A stretch of 64,000 bases of DNA from Brevibacillus_H ginsengisoli (lineage in GTDB: Bacteria > Bacillota > Bacilli > Brevibacillales > Brevibacillaceae): contig NZ_JBNJQR010000006.1 of NCBI RefSeq assembly GCF_050113715.1, positions 186,001 to 250,000 of the forward strand, read 5' to 3'. The notes under the pieces were generated by a model. The model was not told where the DNA came from. It was given only the letters and a program-made list of their open reading frames with translations, and searched no databases. This document shows positions 24,803 to 33,343 of the stretch, piece after piece (positions within the stretch are counted from its first letter, which is position 1; each line of letters opens with the position of its first letter). The translations under genes were made by a program, and so were the position numbers.

Positions 24803-24948
24803 AGAATCAACTCCTTCCTCATCCATTTTCTCCAAAATGCTTATAAAAAATGTGGAAGTTATGTAAAAAAGCTATTGATCTTTGGACAAGGACATATTAT
24901 ACTCTGAATCGTAAGTGAATTTTCACGCCAATTACTAGAAAAATCAAC

Positions 24949-25024
24949 GCCGGTGTAGCTCAATTGGTAGAGCACCTGACTTGTAATCAGGGGGTTGTGG
25001 GTTCAAGTCCTATCGCCGGCACCA
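24949..25024 (+). tRNA. tRNA-Thr (anticodon UGU)
   Basis: A 76-nt cloverleaf with a 7-bp acceptor stem (gccggtg / cgccggc with one G-T), D-arm with ggtagagc, anticodon stem cctga/tcagg and loop CTTGTAA giving anticodon TGT, T-arm gttcaag and an encoded CCA end. It decodes ACA/ACG-type threonine codons. Confidence 0.96.
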
Positions 25025-25040
25025 TTACATATTTCAATGC

Positions 25041-25068
25041 AGACGCCTCTTTGGGGGTGTCTTTTTTA
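25041..25068 (+). terminator. Terminator after tRNA-Thr
   Basis: The stem agacgcc / ggtgtct with one G-T pair is followed by six T residues. Confidence 0.85.
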
Positions 25069-25420
25069 TTGCCTTTACTATCGTAAATCTTGCGGCTCAT
25101 GAGAGAAAACAAAATGATTGTCAAACCGTCAGCCTTAAATGAGCTGTCGTTTTTTATTGGAGAGTTTCGATAAATTAGTAAATGTGTCCATTTTTCGAAA
25201 ACTGTATTACGTCAAGAAAGCGCTGTTATAGTATCTGTTATAGTTATATGTCGATAAAAATTAATACAGAAAAATCTTTTTATATCAAGGGTGTGAAGTA
25301 AATCACTTCGCTCTGTACTTTTTTCTGATAACCTTGTGTATGAATCAAGAGAGCGATAGAAAACTTACTCGATGGCAATCTATCGTGTCCGATACTTACA
25401 TGCTAGGGGAGAGGTTCAAC
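25069..25420. other. Intergenic region upstream of the oxidoreductase operon
   Basis: About 350 bp, AT-rich. A small hairpin (gaagtaaatcacttc, 25297-25311) and T-rich tracts lie before the operon. The operon promoter should be here, but no promoter hexamers or regulator boxes convince me. Confidence 0.4.
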
Positions 25421-26425
25421 ATGTCCAAATTACCGAAGAAGAATGAGCTTGGCTTCTTTGAGATCCGCCTTGAGTCAATTGGTGGATTAGGGGCTAACTT
25501 GGCGGGAAAAATGCTTGCCGAGGCAGGTGTACTTGGTGTTGGATTGAATAGCTCCAACTTTTCATCATATGGTTCAGAGAAAAAAGGTTCACCTGTTAAA
25601 GCCTTTGTTCGCTTTTGTGATGAAGATACGGAGATCCGCGCACACAGTCCAATCGAAACGCCGCACGTTGTTGGTGTATTCCATGAAGCACTTTACAAAA
25701 CGGTTGATGTAGTAAGCGGACTTGTTCCAGACGGAATCGTGTTGGTTAACACAACGCGTGACGCAGAGGTAGTTCGTAAAGACCTGAAACTAGAGTATGG
25801 CACGTTGGCTACGATCGACGCGATGGGTATTGCCGTTGATGAGAAAACCAAAGTAAATACCGCAATGCTGGGTGCATTGTATAGAATCTGTGATTTCCTT
25901 GATGCAGACGCAATGCGTAACATCATCCGCAAAACGTTCGAGAAAAAATATCCACACCTGGTGGAACCAAATATTCGTACATTTGACCGAGGATATAACG
26001 AAGTGAAGTTTATTACGATCGAAGCTTCCGCGGATGCCCAAGGAAAAGAGTTCGTTCGTCCGCTTCCTATGTTTGGTTATATGACACAAGCAATCGGTGG
26101 CACGATTTTAAACCCAGGTAACAGTATCTTAAAAGACCTGAGCGGTTCCCGCCAAGGGTTCTTGCCTGCTTGGGAAGAAGAAAAATGTATCCACTGTGCA
26201 GCATGTGATACCGTTTGTCCAGATTACTGCTTTGTTTGGGAAGAAAAAGAAGATAAACGCGGTCGTATGCAAATGATGCTGACCGGTATCGACTATCAAT
26301 ATTGCAAAGGTTGCCAAAAGTGTGTGGTTGCCTGTCCGACAGATGCGCTTTCTACTTTGCGTGAAGAGATTGGCTACGCGGATGAGAATCGCGTAAAACA
26401 AAATTTTGTGCTGGCATCCAACTGA
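25421..26425 (+). CDS. 2-oxoacid:ferredoxin oxidoreductase, fused gamma and delta (ferredoxin) subunits
   Basis: A 334-residue fusion. Residues about 10-200 form the POR/KOR gamma domain (GLGANLAGKMLAEA, then PDGIVLVNTT). Residues about 235-320 hold a two-cluster ferredoxin domain: CIHCAACDTVCP at about 255-266 and CKGCQKCVVACP at about 294-305, each a [4Fe-4S] binding motif. Together with the next gene it makes a pyruvate or related 2-oxoacid oxidoreductase that yields acyl-CoA, CO2 and reduced ferredoxin. I chose ATG 25421 (ribosome site GGGGAGAGG); the frame extends upstream without a site. An 18-bp gap separates it from the partner gene. Confidence 0.9.
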   Translation: MSKLPKKNELGFFEIRLESIGGLGANLAGKMLAEAGVLGVGLNSSNFSSYGSEKKGSPVKAFVRFCDEDTEIRAHSPIETPHVVGVFHEALYKTVDVVSGLVPDGIVLVNTTRDAEVVRKDLKLEYGTLATIDAMGIAVDEKTKVNTAMLGALYRICDFLDADAMRNIIRKTFEKKYPHLVEPNIRTFDRGYNEVKFITIEASADAQGKEFVRPLPMFGYMTQAIGGTILNPGNSILKDLSGSRQGFLPAWEEEKCIHCAACDTVCPDYCFVWEEKEDKRGRMQMMLTGIDYQYCKGCQKCVVACPTDALSTLREEIGYADENRVKQNFVLASN

Positions 26426-26443
26426 GTGAGGAGGTAGTTCAAC

Positions 26444-28747
26444 ATGGCGATCAATTATGAAAAAGAAGCAGAACAAGTAAGCACCAATCGTCCGGAACAA
26501 AAACTGGTGTTTGAATCAGGGAATGAAATGGCTGCAATGGCAGCAGCACAAATCAACTATCACATCATGGGTTATTTCCCAATCACTCCATCTACTGAGG
26601 TAGCACAATATCTTGACCAAATGAAAACACGCGGCGAGCATGATATCGTGTTGATCCCTGCCGACGGGGAGCACGGTTCTGCGGGTATCTGCTACGGTGC
26701 AGCTACGGCGGGCGCTCGTGTGTTCAACGCAACAAGCGCCAACGGTTTCTTGTACATGTTGGAGCAAATGCCAGTACAATCTGGTACGCGTTTCCCAATG
26801 GTATTGAACCTGGTAACTCGCGCAATCTCTGGTCCGCTTGATATTCGTGGAGATCACTCCGATTTGTATTATGGCTTGAACATTGGTTGGCCGATCCTGA
26901 TGGCTCGTACTGCACAAGCCGTTTATGATATGAACATTATGGCGTTGAAATTGGCAGAGCACTCCGATGTTCGTTTGCCAGTAATGGTTGCTTACGACGG
27001 TTTCTTCACTTCTCATCAAAAACGTCGTGTATCTTACTTTGCTGATCGTAAAGTAGTACAAGATTTCGTGGGTCCGCAACCAACCAACTACCCACATGTA
27101 CTTGATCCACAAAACCCAATCACTGTGGGACCATACATGAATGATCCTGACTTGATCAACAATAACTTCCAACAATCGGAAGCGATGTATCGCGCAGGGG
27201 AAGTATTCCAACAAATCGCTGCCGCTTACAAAGAAATGTCCGGTCGTGAATACCCAGTTCTTGATCTTTACAAAATGGAAGATGCGGAAGTTGCTTTGTT
27301 CTTGCTCAACTCTGCGGCAGAAACAGCAAAAGACGTAGTAGATAAATTACGTGCCCAAGGTATTAAAGCAGGGGTAATCAGCCCAAATATCATCCGTCCA
27401 TTCCCAGCAAAAGAAATTCGTGAAGCATTGAAGAATGTAAAAGCACTTCTCGTAGGGGAACGCGCAGATTCTTACGGTGGTCATGGCGCAAACCTGACAC
27501 ACGAAATCAAAGCTTGTCTGCAAGAAGATAAAGAGAACAACACAATCGTGTTGTCCCGTATCTTTGGTGTAGGTGGTAAAGACTTCTTCGCAGACGACGC
27601 GGAAGAGTTCTTCCGTTTGGCAGGTGTTGCAGCAGAGAAGGGTTATGCTGAGAAGCCATTTGATTATTATGGTCACACACCTGGTAACCCGGATATCACA
27701 ATGAAACGCGTGCTTGAACCACTTCACGGCGATGCGTTCAAGACCGGATTAATCAACGTTACCCAAAACGAAGAAACTGGCAAGCTGAATGTGAAAATCC
27801 CGCCGCTTCGCCAATTGACCAAGAAACCAAAACGAATCGCGTCTGGTCACGGTGCATGCCCTGGTTGCGGTATTTTCCCAGGATTGGAAATGTTCTTTAA
27901 AGGAATTGAAGGAGACATCGTTACCCTGTTCCATACAGGTTGCGCAATGGTAACCACAACAGGTTATCCATACAGTTCTCACAAACAATCCTACATCCAT
28001 AACTTGTTCCAAAGCGGTGCGGCTACCTTGTCTGGTGCGGTAGAAGCGTTTTTCGAATTAAAACGCCGTGGTGAAGTACAAGTAGCAGACGATTTCACCT
28101 TTGTTATGGTAACTGGTGATGGTGGTATGGACATCGGTATGGGACCAGCGATTGGTACTGCGCTGCGTAACCACAAAATGATCGTTCTTGAGTACGATAA
28201 TGAAGGTTACATGAACACTGGTAGCCAATTGTCCTACTCCACACCGCTTGGTCATATGACCTCTACTTCTGGTGTAGGTAAGGCTCAACAAGGTAAGAAG
28301 TTCCACCACAAAGATACACCGCAAATTATGGCTTCTACCAATATTCCTTATGTGTTCACAGGTACAGAAGCATTCCCGCAAGACCTCTTGAAGAAAGCGG
28401 CGAAAGCGCAATGGTACGCTCAACACGAAGGAATGGTGTACGGTAAAATCTTGATTGCTTGCCCATTGAACTGGAAGACTCCAGATGAACTTGGCGAAGT
28501 AATCGTAGGTGCAGCGGTTAACTCCAACTTCTTCCCGCTCTATGAAGTGGAGAATGGCACCACAACCATTACGTACGATCCAGAAGAAAAAGGTAAAAAG
28601 ATCCCGGTTAGTGACTGGCTCAAAACGTTGGGTAAATCCAAACATATGTTGAAACCAGAAAACGCCGAGATGCTTGAAGCCTTCCAAAAAGAAGTAGATC
28701 GTCGCTGGATGAAACTGAAAGCCAAACACGAAAGTCCATACTTGTAA
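26444..28747 (+). CDS. 2-oxoacid:ferredoxin oxidoreductase, fused alpha and beta subunits
   Basis: A 767-residue fusion. Residues about 20-420 are the alpha (pyrimidine-binding and swivel) part, with GYFPITPSTEVAQYLDQM and the GERADSYGGHGAN region. Residues about 450-767 are the beta (TPP-diphosphate-binding) part with GACPGCGIFPG at about 469-479, HTGCAMV, and the TPP motif GDGGMDIGMG at about 558-567. The cysteines of the beta subunit bind the proximal [4Fe-4S] cluster. Strong ribosome site GAGGAGG, ATG 26444. Codon bias resembles that of glnA and pdh, suggesting high expression. Pyruvate is the likely but unproven substrate. Confidence 0.9.
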   Translation: MAINYEKEAEQVSTNRPEQKLVFESGNEMAAMAAAQINYHIMGYFPITPSTEVAQYLDQMKTRGEHDIVLIPADGEHGSAGICYGAATAGARVFNATSANGFLYMLEQMPVQSGTRFPMVLNLVTRAISGPLDIRGDHSDLYYGLNIGWPILMARTAQAVYDMNIMALKLAEHSDVRLPVMVAYDGFFTSHQKRRVSYFADRKVVQDFVGPQPTNYPHVLDPQNPITVGPYMNDPDLINNNFQQSEAMYRAGEVFQQIAAAYKEMSGREYPVLDLYKMEDAEVALFLLNSAAETAKDVVDKLRAQGIKAGVISPNIIRPFPAKEIREALKNVKALLVGERADSYGGHGANLTHEIKACLQEDKENNTIVLSRIFGVGGKDFFADDAEEFFRLAGVAAEKGYAEKPFDYYGHTPGNPDITMKRVLEPLHGDAFKTGLINVTQNEETGKLNVKIPPLRQLTKKPKRIASGHGACPGCGIFPGLEMFFKGIEGDIVTLFHTGCAMVTTTGYPYSSHKQSYIHNLFQSGAATLSGAVEAFFELKRRGEVQVADDFTFVMVTGDGGMDIGMGPAIGTALRNHKMIVLEYDNEGYMNTGSQLSYSTPLGHMTSTSGVGKAQQGKKFHHKDTPQIMASTNIPYVFTGTEAFPQDLLKKAAKAQWYAQHEGMVYGKILIACPLNWKTPDELGEVIVGAAVNSNFFPLYEVENGTTTITYDPEEKGKKIPVSDWLKTLGKSKHMLKPENAEMLEAFQKEVDRRWMKLKAKHESPYL

Positions 28748-28755
28748 GAATTGCG

Positions 28756-28787
28756 AGAGGGAAAGAAAAATTCTTTCCCTCTTTTTT
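28756..28787 (+). terminator. Terminator after the oxidoreductase operon
   Basis: The stem agagggaaagaa / ttctttccctct is followed by six T residues. Confidence 0.92.
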
Positions 28788-28957
28788 GGCTAGATAAAGC
28801 CTGTTACTGTCGAATAAATATCGAGAAACGTCGAGTTTTCTTCGGTCTTAAGGGAATATTTTACTTGTTTTGGGAATGATACTTCTTATACAATGACTAC
28901 AGGCAACCTTAGCCAAAATTTTTTTATTAGACTTTACCGTAATAGGAGACCGAGAAC

Positions 28958-29233
28958 ATGACAATGAACTGTATTACAATTTATACCGACAACCACGAAT
29001 CGTTTTCTGACATCTTTGAGACCATTCTCACCACTCCGCTTGCTGAAAATGAAGAGAAAGAAATCGATGGCATTCTTGTTAGCCACTCTGGTGAAGTGCC
29101 AGTTGACTATATCGACAAAATGAAAGCAAAGCCTGAAGTTGCCGTAATGAAAGTAAAGCGCAAGGGAATTACGATTATTCAGCGAAAAGATTGCTTTGAA
29201 GTATTAGTTCCAGTTACAGCAGCCGTTTCTTAA
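28958..29233 (+). CDS. Conserved small protein of unknown function
   Basis: A 91-residue protein starting MTMNCITIYTDNHESFSDIF and containing NEEKEIDGILVSHSGEVP. Predicted mixed alpha/beta, soluble. ATG 28958 with AATAGGAGA ribosome site; it lies 52 bp before the M3 peptidase gene and may be cotranscribed with it. I do not recognise its family function. Confidence 0.7.
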   Translation: MTMNCITIYTDNHESFSDIFETILTTPLAENEEKEIDGILVSHSGEVPVDYIDKMKAKPEVAVMKVKRKGITIIQRKDCFEVLVPVTAAVS

Positions 29234-29285
29234 CGGTTGCTGTATCTTTAAAAGACCTTATTGAGAAGAAGGCGAGGAGGAGCAT

Positions 29286-31055
29286 ATGGAACAAAGGTGG
29301 AGTTTGGCAGAATTGTACCCTTCATTTGAAGCGGAAGAATTCAATAAAGATATGGAAGCTGTTGGATATGCCATTCAGAAAATGAAGGAATGGGCATCTC
29401 AAAATCTACAAGATCAATCCAATGCGGTCGATAAAATTGAAACTTATCTCAACATGCAAATTGATTTTTCGAAATTGTTTACCAGATTATACAGCTTTGG
29501 TGAACTTACCTTGAGTGTAGAGGCTACCAACGAAAAAGCTTTGTCTGTCGTCGAGCAATTGGAGCTTAAATCTACGGAATTGACAGAACCAAGTGTGCTA
29601 TTCCAAAAATGGATCGGCTCTTTAACCAATTTACATACCTTAATTGAGCAATCGCCGTTGCTGCAAGAGCACCGGTTTTACTTAAACGAAATCGCCAGCA
29701 AGACGAAATATCTCTTGAGTGAGCATGAAGAGATTTTAATCTCCAAAATGAAGAACACAGGCTCCAACGCATGGTCCAAACTGCAAGAGATGATTACCTC
29801 GACACTTCTGGTGGACATCACGGTAAAAGGTGAAGCGAAGCAGCTACCACTCCCTGTGGTTCGCAACATGGCTTATGAAGCGGACGAGTCCGTTCGTAAA
29901 ACCGCATATGAGGCGGAATTGGCGTCCTATAAGAAGATTGAGCAATCTTCCGCAGCCGCTTTAAATGGAATCAAGGGCGAAGTCATTACGCTGGCTAAAG
30001 CTAGAGGGTATCAATCAGCGCTTGAGAAAACATTGATTGATTCCCGAATGGATGAGGCAACGCTTGAAGCGATGCTTACAGCCATGAAAGAAAGCTTGCC
30101 CGCCTTCCACAAGTTCTACCGGAAAAAAGGAGAGCTGTTAGGCCATAAAAACGGACTGCCGTTCTACGATCTGTTCGCGCCAATCGGTGAGGTGAACATG
30201 ACCTTCACCTATGAAGAAGCGCGCAAATTCATCGTGGAAAAATTCCACACGTTTAGTAAAAAGCTGGCGGATTACGCTGACTATGCGTTCGAGCACAAAT
30301 GGATTGATGCCGAGCCGCGCGAAGGTAAACGCGGAGGAGCGTTCTGTCATAGCCTGCACGTGATCAAAGAAAGCCGGATCATGGCGAACTTCACTGGAAG
30401 CTTTAGTGACATGACGACTTTGGCGCACGAATTAGGTCATGGTTATCACGGACATTGTCTGAACGAAGAGAGTTACTTGAACTCTGATTATCCAATGCCA
30501 ATTGCCGAGACCGCCTCGATTTTCTGTGAGACGATCATCAAGAATGCGGCGCTGAAGAATGCAAGCCAGGAAGAAGCGTTCGCTATTCTTGAGAACGACA
30601 TTTCGGATTGTGGCCAAGTGATCGTGGATATCTACAGCCGTTTCTTGTTTGAGAGCGAATTGTTCCGTCGTCGCGAGAACAACTCTGTTTCGGTGAACGA
30701 ATTGAAACAGATCATGATGCAGGCGCAAAAAGATGCGTATGGAAATGGCCTGGACCCTGAATTCCTGCATCCGTATATGTGGGCTTGCAAACCTCATTAC
30801 TACTATGGGGATTACAACTTCTACAACTTCCCGTATGCGTTTGGCTTGTTGTTCGCCAAAGGCTTGTATGCCGTATACCTGCAGCAGGGAGACCAGTTCG
30901 TGGAAGCGTATGATCGTCTGCTCTCCATTACGGGTAAGAACGACATTGCCTCCGTTGCCCAAACTATGGGCGTTGATGTGCGCTCCGTTGACTTCTGGAG
31001 AGGTTCATTGCGTTTAATTGAAAAAGATATCGAGAAGTTTATTTCATTGAAATAA
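29286..31055 (+). CDS. M3 family oligoendopeptidase (PepF-like)
   Basis: A 589-residue zinc metallopeptidase. The HEXXH motif is HELGH at residues 381-385, followed by the downstream glutamate in IAETASIFCET at about 409-419. The N-terminal helical lid domain (about 1-190) is typical of oligoendopeptidase F relatives. Cytoplasmic, cleaves short peptides. ATG with GAGGAGGAG ribosome site. Confidence 0.93.
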   Translation: MEQRWSLAELYPSFEAEEFNKDMEAVGYAIQKMKEWASQNLQDQSNAVDKIETYLNMQIDFSKLFTRLYSFGELTLSVEATNEKALSVVEQLELKSTELTEPSVLFQKWIGSLTNLHTLIEQSPLLQEHRFYLNEIASKTKYLLSEHEEILISKMKNTGSNAWSKLQEMITSTLLVDITVKGEAKQLPLPVVRNMAYEADESVRKTAYEAELASYKKIEQSSAAALNGIKGEVITLAKARGYQSALEKTLIDSRMDEATLEAMLTAMKESLPAFHKFYRKKGELLGHKNGLPFYDLFAPIGEVNMTFTYEEARKFIVEKFHTFSKKLADYADYAFEHKWIDAEPREGKRGGAFCHSLHVIKESRIMANFTGSFSDMTTLAHELGHGYHGHCLNEESYLNSDYPMPIAETASIFCETIIKNAALKNASQEEAFAILENDISDCGQVIVDIYSRFLFESELFRRRENNSVSVNELKQIMMQAQKDAYGNGLDPEFLHPYMWACKPHYYYGDYNFYNFPYAFGLLFAKGLYAVYLQQGDQFVEAYDRLLSITGKNDIASVAQTMGVDVRSVDFWRGSLRLIEKDIEKFISLK

Positions 31056-31070
31056 ATCGCTTATGAAAAT

Positions 31071-31117
31071 ATGCCTCATCCGACAGTGGATAAGTTTTGT
31101 TGGATGGGGCATTTTTT
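31071..31117 (+). terminator. Terminator after the M3 peptidase
   Basis: The stem atgcctcatcc / ggatggggcat is followed by six T residues. Confidence 0.85.
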
Positions 31118-31148
31118 ATATCAACATTAGTAGCAAGGAATGAATTGA

Positions 31149-32888
31149 ATGAAATTGACAAGTGATTGGCGAGCTTTTGTTCGAATGATTTGGGAAACTC
31201 GACCTTCTAAGACAAAACTGGGAATTGCCCTATTCATGAGTGTGGCAACGACGATATCGGGACTTATCGTTCCGTATTTTACGAAAAATCTGGTAGATAG
31301 CTTCTCCCATGCAACCATTCAGAAAGGACAAATTGTGATCCTGTTGGGAGCATTGCTGGCGCAAGCCATTGCTGGTGGCGTATCTATTTATCTTCTGAAT
31401 CATGTAGGGCAAACCGTTGTAGCTGGGATTCGTGATCGTTTGTGGAAAAAGCTACTCATCTTGCCTGTTTCCTATTATGATGGGCATCAAACAGGTGAAA
31501 CGGTTAGTCGAATGACGAATGATACAGGGGTTGTGAAAGAGTTAATCACCGATCATTTGGCAAACTTCGTTACAGGAATTATTTCGATTGTGGGATCTTT
31601 GATCATCTTGCTAATGCTCGACTGGAAGATGACATTATTGACCCTTACGGCTGTACCACTCGCTGCGGCTATTCTTGTCCCTTTGGGGAGGCAAATGTAT
31701 AAGATCTCCAAGAAAATGCAGGATGATACAGCAAAGTTTACGACGGTGTTAACCCAAGTATTATCAGAGATCCGCTTGGTGAAAGCTTCTAACGCGGAAA
31801 TGTTTGAATATCAGAACGGCAACAGAGGAATTACCAGTCTGTTTCGATCAGGTTTAAAAGAAGCAAGGGTTCAGGCGTTAATAGGGCCACTCATTTCATT
31901 GGTGCTAATGCTTCTCCTTGTCATAATCATGGGGTATGGTGGAATGCGAGTTTCTTCTGGGGCACTGTCCGCAGGGGATTTGGTGGCCTTTATCCTGTAC
32001 CTGTTCCAAATAATCTTACCAATGGGGCAATTTACTCACTTTTTTACCGCACTGCAAAAAGCAAAAGGAGCAACGGAGAGAATTATTACGACCCTTCACG
32101 ACGAAGAGGAGGATCATGCGAGCGGCAAACCGTTGGAAGATGCGAATCAGCCGATTGTAGTAGAACACGTGAGTTTCTCGTACGAGACGGGTGAAGAAGT
32201 CTTAAAAGATATTCATTTCACCATTCAGCCAGGAAAGATTACGGCGATTGTTGGACCAAGTGGTAGCGGGAAGACCACGCTTTTTTCCCTTCTAGAGAGA
32301 TTTTATCTACCTCGATCAGGTCAAATACTGCTAGGTGAAGTTGATATCAATCACTTCTCTCTGAAATCATGGAGAAGGAAGATCGGGTATGTTTCACAGG
32401 AAAATCCACTTATCTCTGGGACAATCCGGGAGAATATATGTTACGGTGTAGACGAGGAAGTAAGTGAACAGGGGCTTCGTAGGGCAGCGAAGATGGCGTA
32501 TGCCGATCAGTTTATCGATGAGTTGCCGAATGGTTTTGATACTGAAGTAGGTGAGCGTGGGATTAAATTATCTGGCGGACAGCGTCAAAGGATTGGTATA
32601 GCCAGAGCTTTAGTGCGCAATCCCCAAATATTAATGTTGGACGAAGCTACTTCCAGTTTGGACAGCAAATCCGAAATTGTTGTCCAACAGGCACTGAGCA
32701 ACCTAATGTCGGGGAGAACGACACTCGTTATCGCTCATCGACTCTCAACTGTCGTGGACGCCGATCAAATCCTGTTTATCGATAAAGGCAGACTTACCGG
32801 GGTGGGAACGCATGAGGAACTCCTGCGAACCCACTCCTTATACAGAGAGTTTGCCACTCAACAGTTAAGAATCAAAGAGTTGGTATGA
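31149..32888 (+). CDS. ABC exporter with fused membrane and ATPase domains (BmrA-like)
   Basis: A 579-residue half-transporter. Six membrane helices lie in residues about 20-310. The ATPase domain has Walker A GPSGSGKTT at about 369-377, signature LSGGQRQR at about 474-481 and Walker B ILMLDEATSS at about 494-503. Size and architecture match BmrA/LmrA-type multidrug exporters working as homodimers. ATG 31149, ribosome site AAGGAATG. Substrate unknown. Confidence 0.9.
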   Translation: MKLTSDWRAFVRMIWETRPSKTKLGIALFMSVATTISGLIVPYFTKNLVDSFSHATIQKGQIVILLGALLAQAIAGGVSIYLLNHVGQTVVAGIRDRLWKKLLILPVSYYDGHQTGETVSRMTNDTGVVKELITDHLANFVTGIISIVGSLIILLMLDWKMTLLTLTAVPLAAAILVPLGRQMYKISKKMQDDTAKFTTVLTQVLSEIRLVKASNAEMFEYQNGNRGITSLFRSGLKEARVQALIGPLISLVLMLLLVIIMGYGGMRVSSGALSAGDLVAFILYLFQIILPMGQFTHFFTALQKAKGATERIITTLHDEEEDHASGKPLEDANQPIVVEHVSFSYETGEEVLKDIHFTIQPGKITAIVGPSGSGKTTLFSLLERFYLPRSGQILLGEVDINHFSLKSWRRKIGYVSQENPLISGTIRENICYGVDEEVSEQGLRRAAKMAYADQFIDELPNGFDTEVGERGIKLSGGQRQRIGIARALVRNPQILMLDEATSSLDSKSEIVVQQALSNLMSGRTTLVIAHRLSTVVDADQILFIDKGRLTGVGTHEELLRTHSLYREFATQQLRIKELV

Positions 32889-32914
32889 TGAGGACTAAAG
32901 CTTAACGTTTATGT

Positions 32915-32950
32915 GTAGAAAATGTAGAAAGTATAGAAAGCGTAGAAAGG
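32915..32950 (+). repeat. Four tandem 9-bp repeats before a small gene
   Basis: GTAGAAAAT, GTAGAAAGT, ATAGAAAGC, GTAGAAAGG lie head-to-tail. The last copy merges into the ribosome site of the downstream gene. Confidence 0.75.
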
Positions 32951-32959
32951 AAGCGGAGT

Positions 32960-33226
32960 ATGGGGAGATTCGAGACGTTACTAGCCTATATGGATCGTTT
33001 AATCGAGCTGAAGAAATTAAATTTCGATGTTGATCGGGATATTAAGGAATGCAACGATGCCATACGGCAAGAGATTGGGTGTATCATGGGGAGTAAAGAG
33101 AGCAGTGGTGCTCTTACGGGATCGGGTGAAAAATCGATGGATTCCGAGCTTTATCCGTTTCTCAAACGCAAGCCACATCAGGAGGCACTTGCAGGAAGAA
33201 AGTTTAACCCGTTTTTTGATGAGTAA
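32960..33226 (+). CDS. Small protein of unknown function
   Basis: An 88-residue hydrophilic protein; helical N-terminal half (FETLLAYMDRLIELKKLNFD) and a Gly/Ser-rich linker before FLKRKPHQEALAGRKFNPFF. ATG 32960 after AAAGGAAGCGGAG. It follows the ABC exporter by 71 bp and precedes a terminator. No family recognised. Confidence 0.55.
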   Translation: MGRFETLLAYMDRLIELKKLNFDVDRDIKECNDAIRQEIGCIMGSKESSGALTGSGEKSMDSELYPFLKRKPHQEALAGRKFNPFFDE

Positions 33227-33261
33227 AATTGATAAATAAATTCAAAAAGCCAAGCCCATGA

Positions 33262-33301
33262 AAAAATCAGTCCAACACGTCATATGCGGACTGATTTTTA
33301 T
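33262..33301. terminator. Bidirectional terminator
   Basis: The stem aaaatcagtcc / ggactgatttt lies between the small gene and the convergent amino acid permease. Confidence 0.85.
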
Positions 33302-33343
33302 GTTTAGGAGAGATATTGGATTCGATAGATTAAACTTCGCATT

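Noticed and set aside
25190..25240. cre-like word near aagaaagcgctgttat before the oxidoreductase operon
   Set aside because: It misses the leading TG and other consensus positions, so CcpA control is not supported.
26516..28729. Long minus-strand open frames opposite the alpha-beta oxidoreductase gene
   Set aside because: Same cause: strongly biased codons of a highly expressed gene remove stop codons on the other strand.
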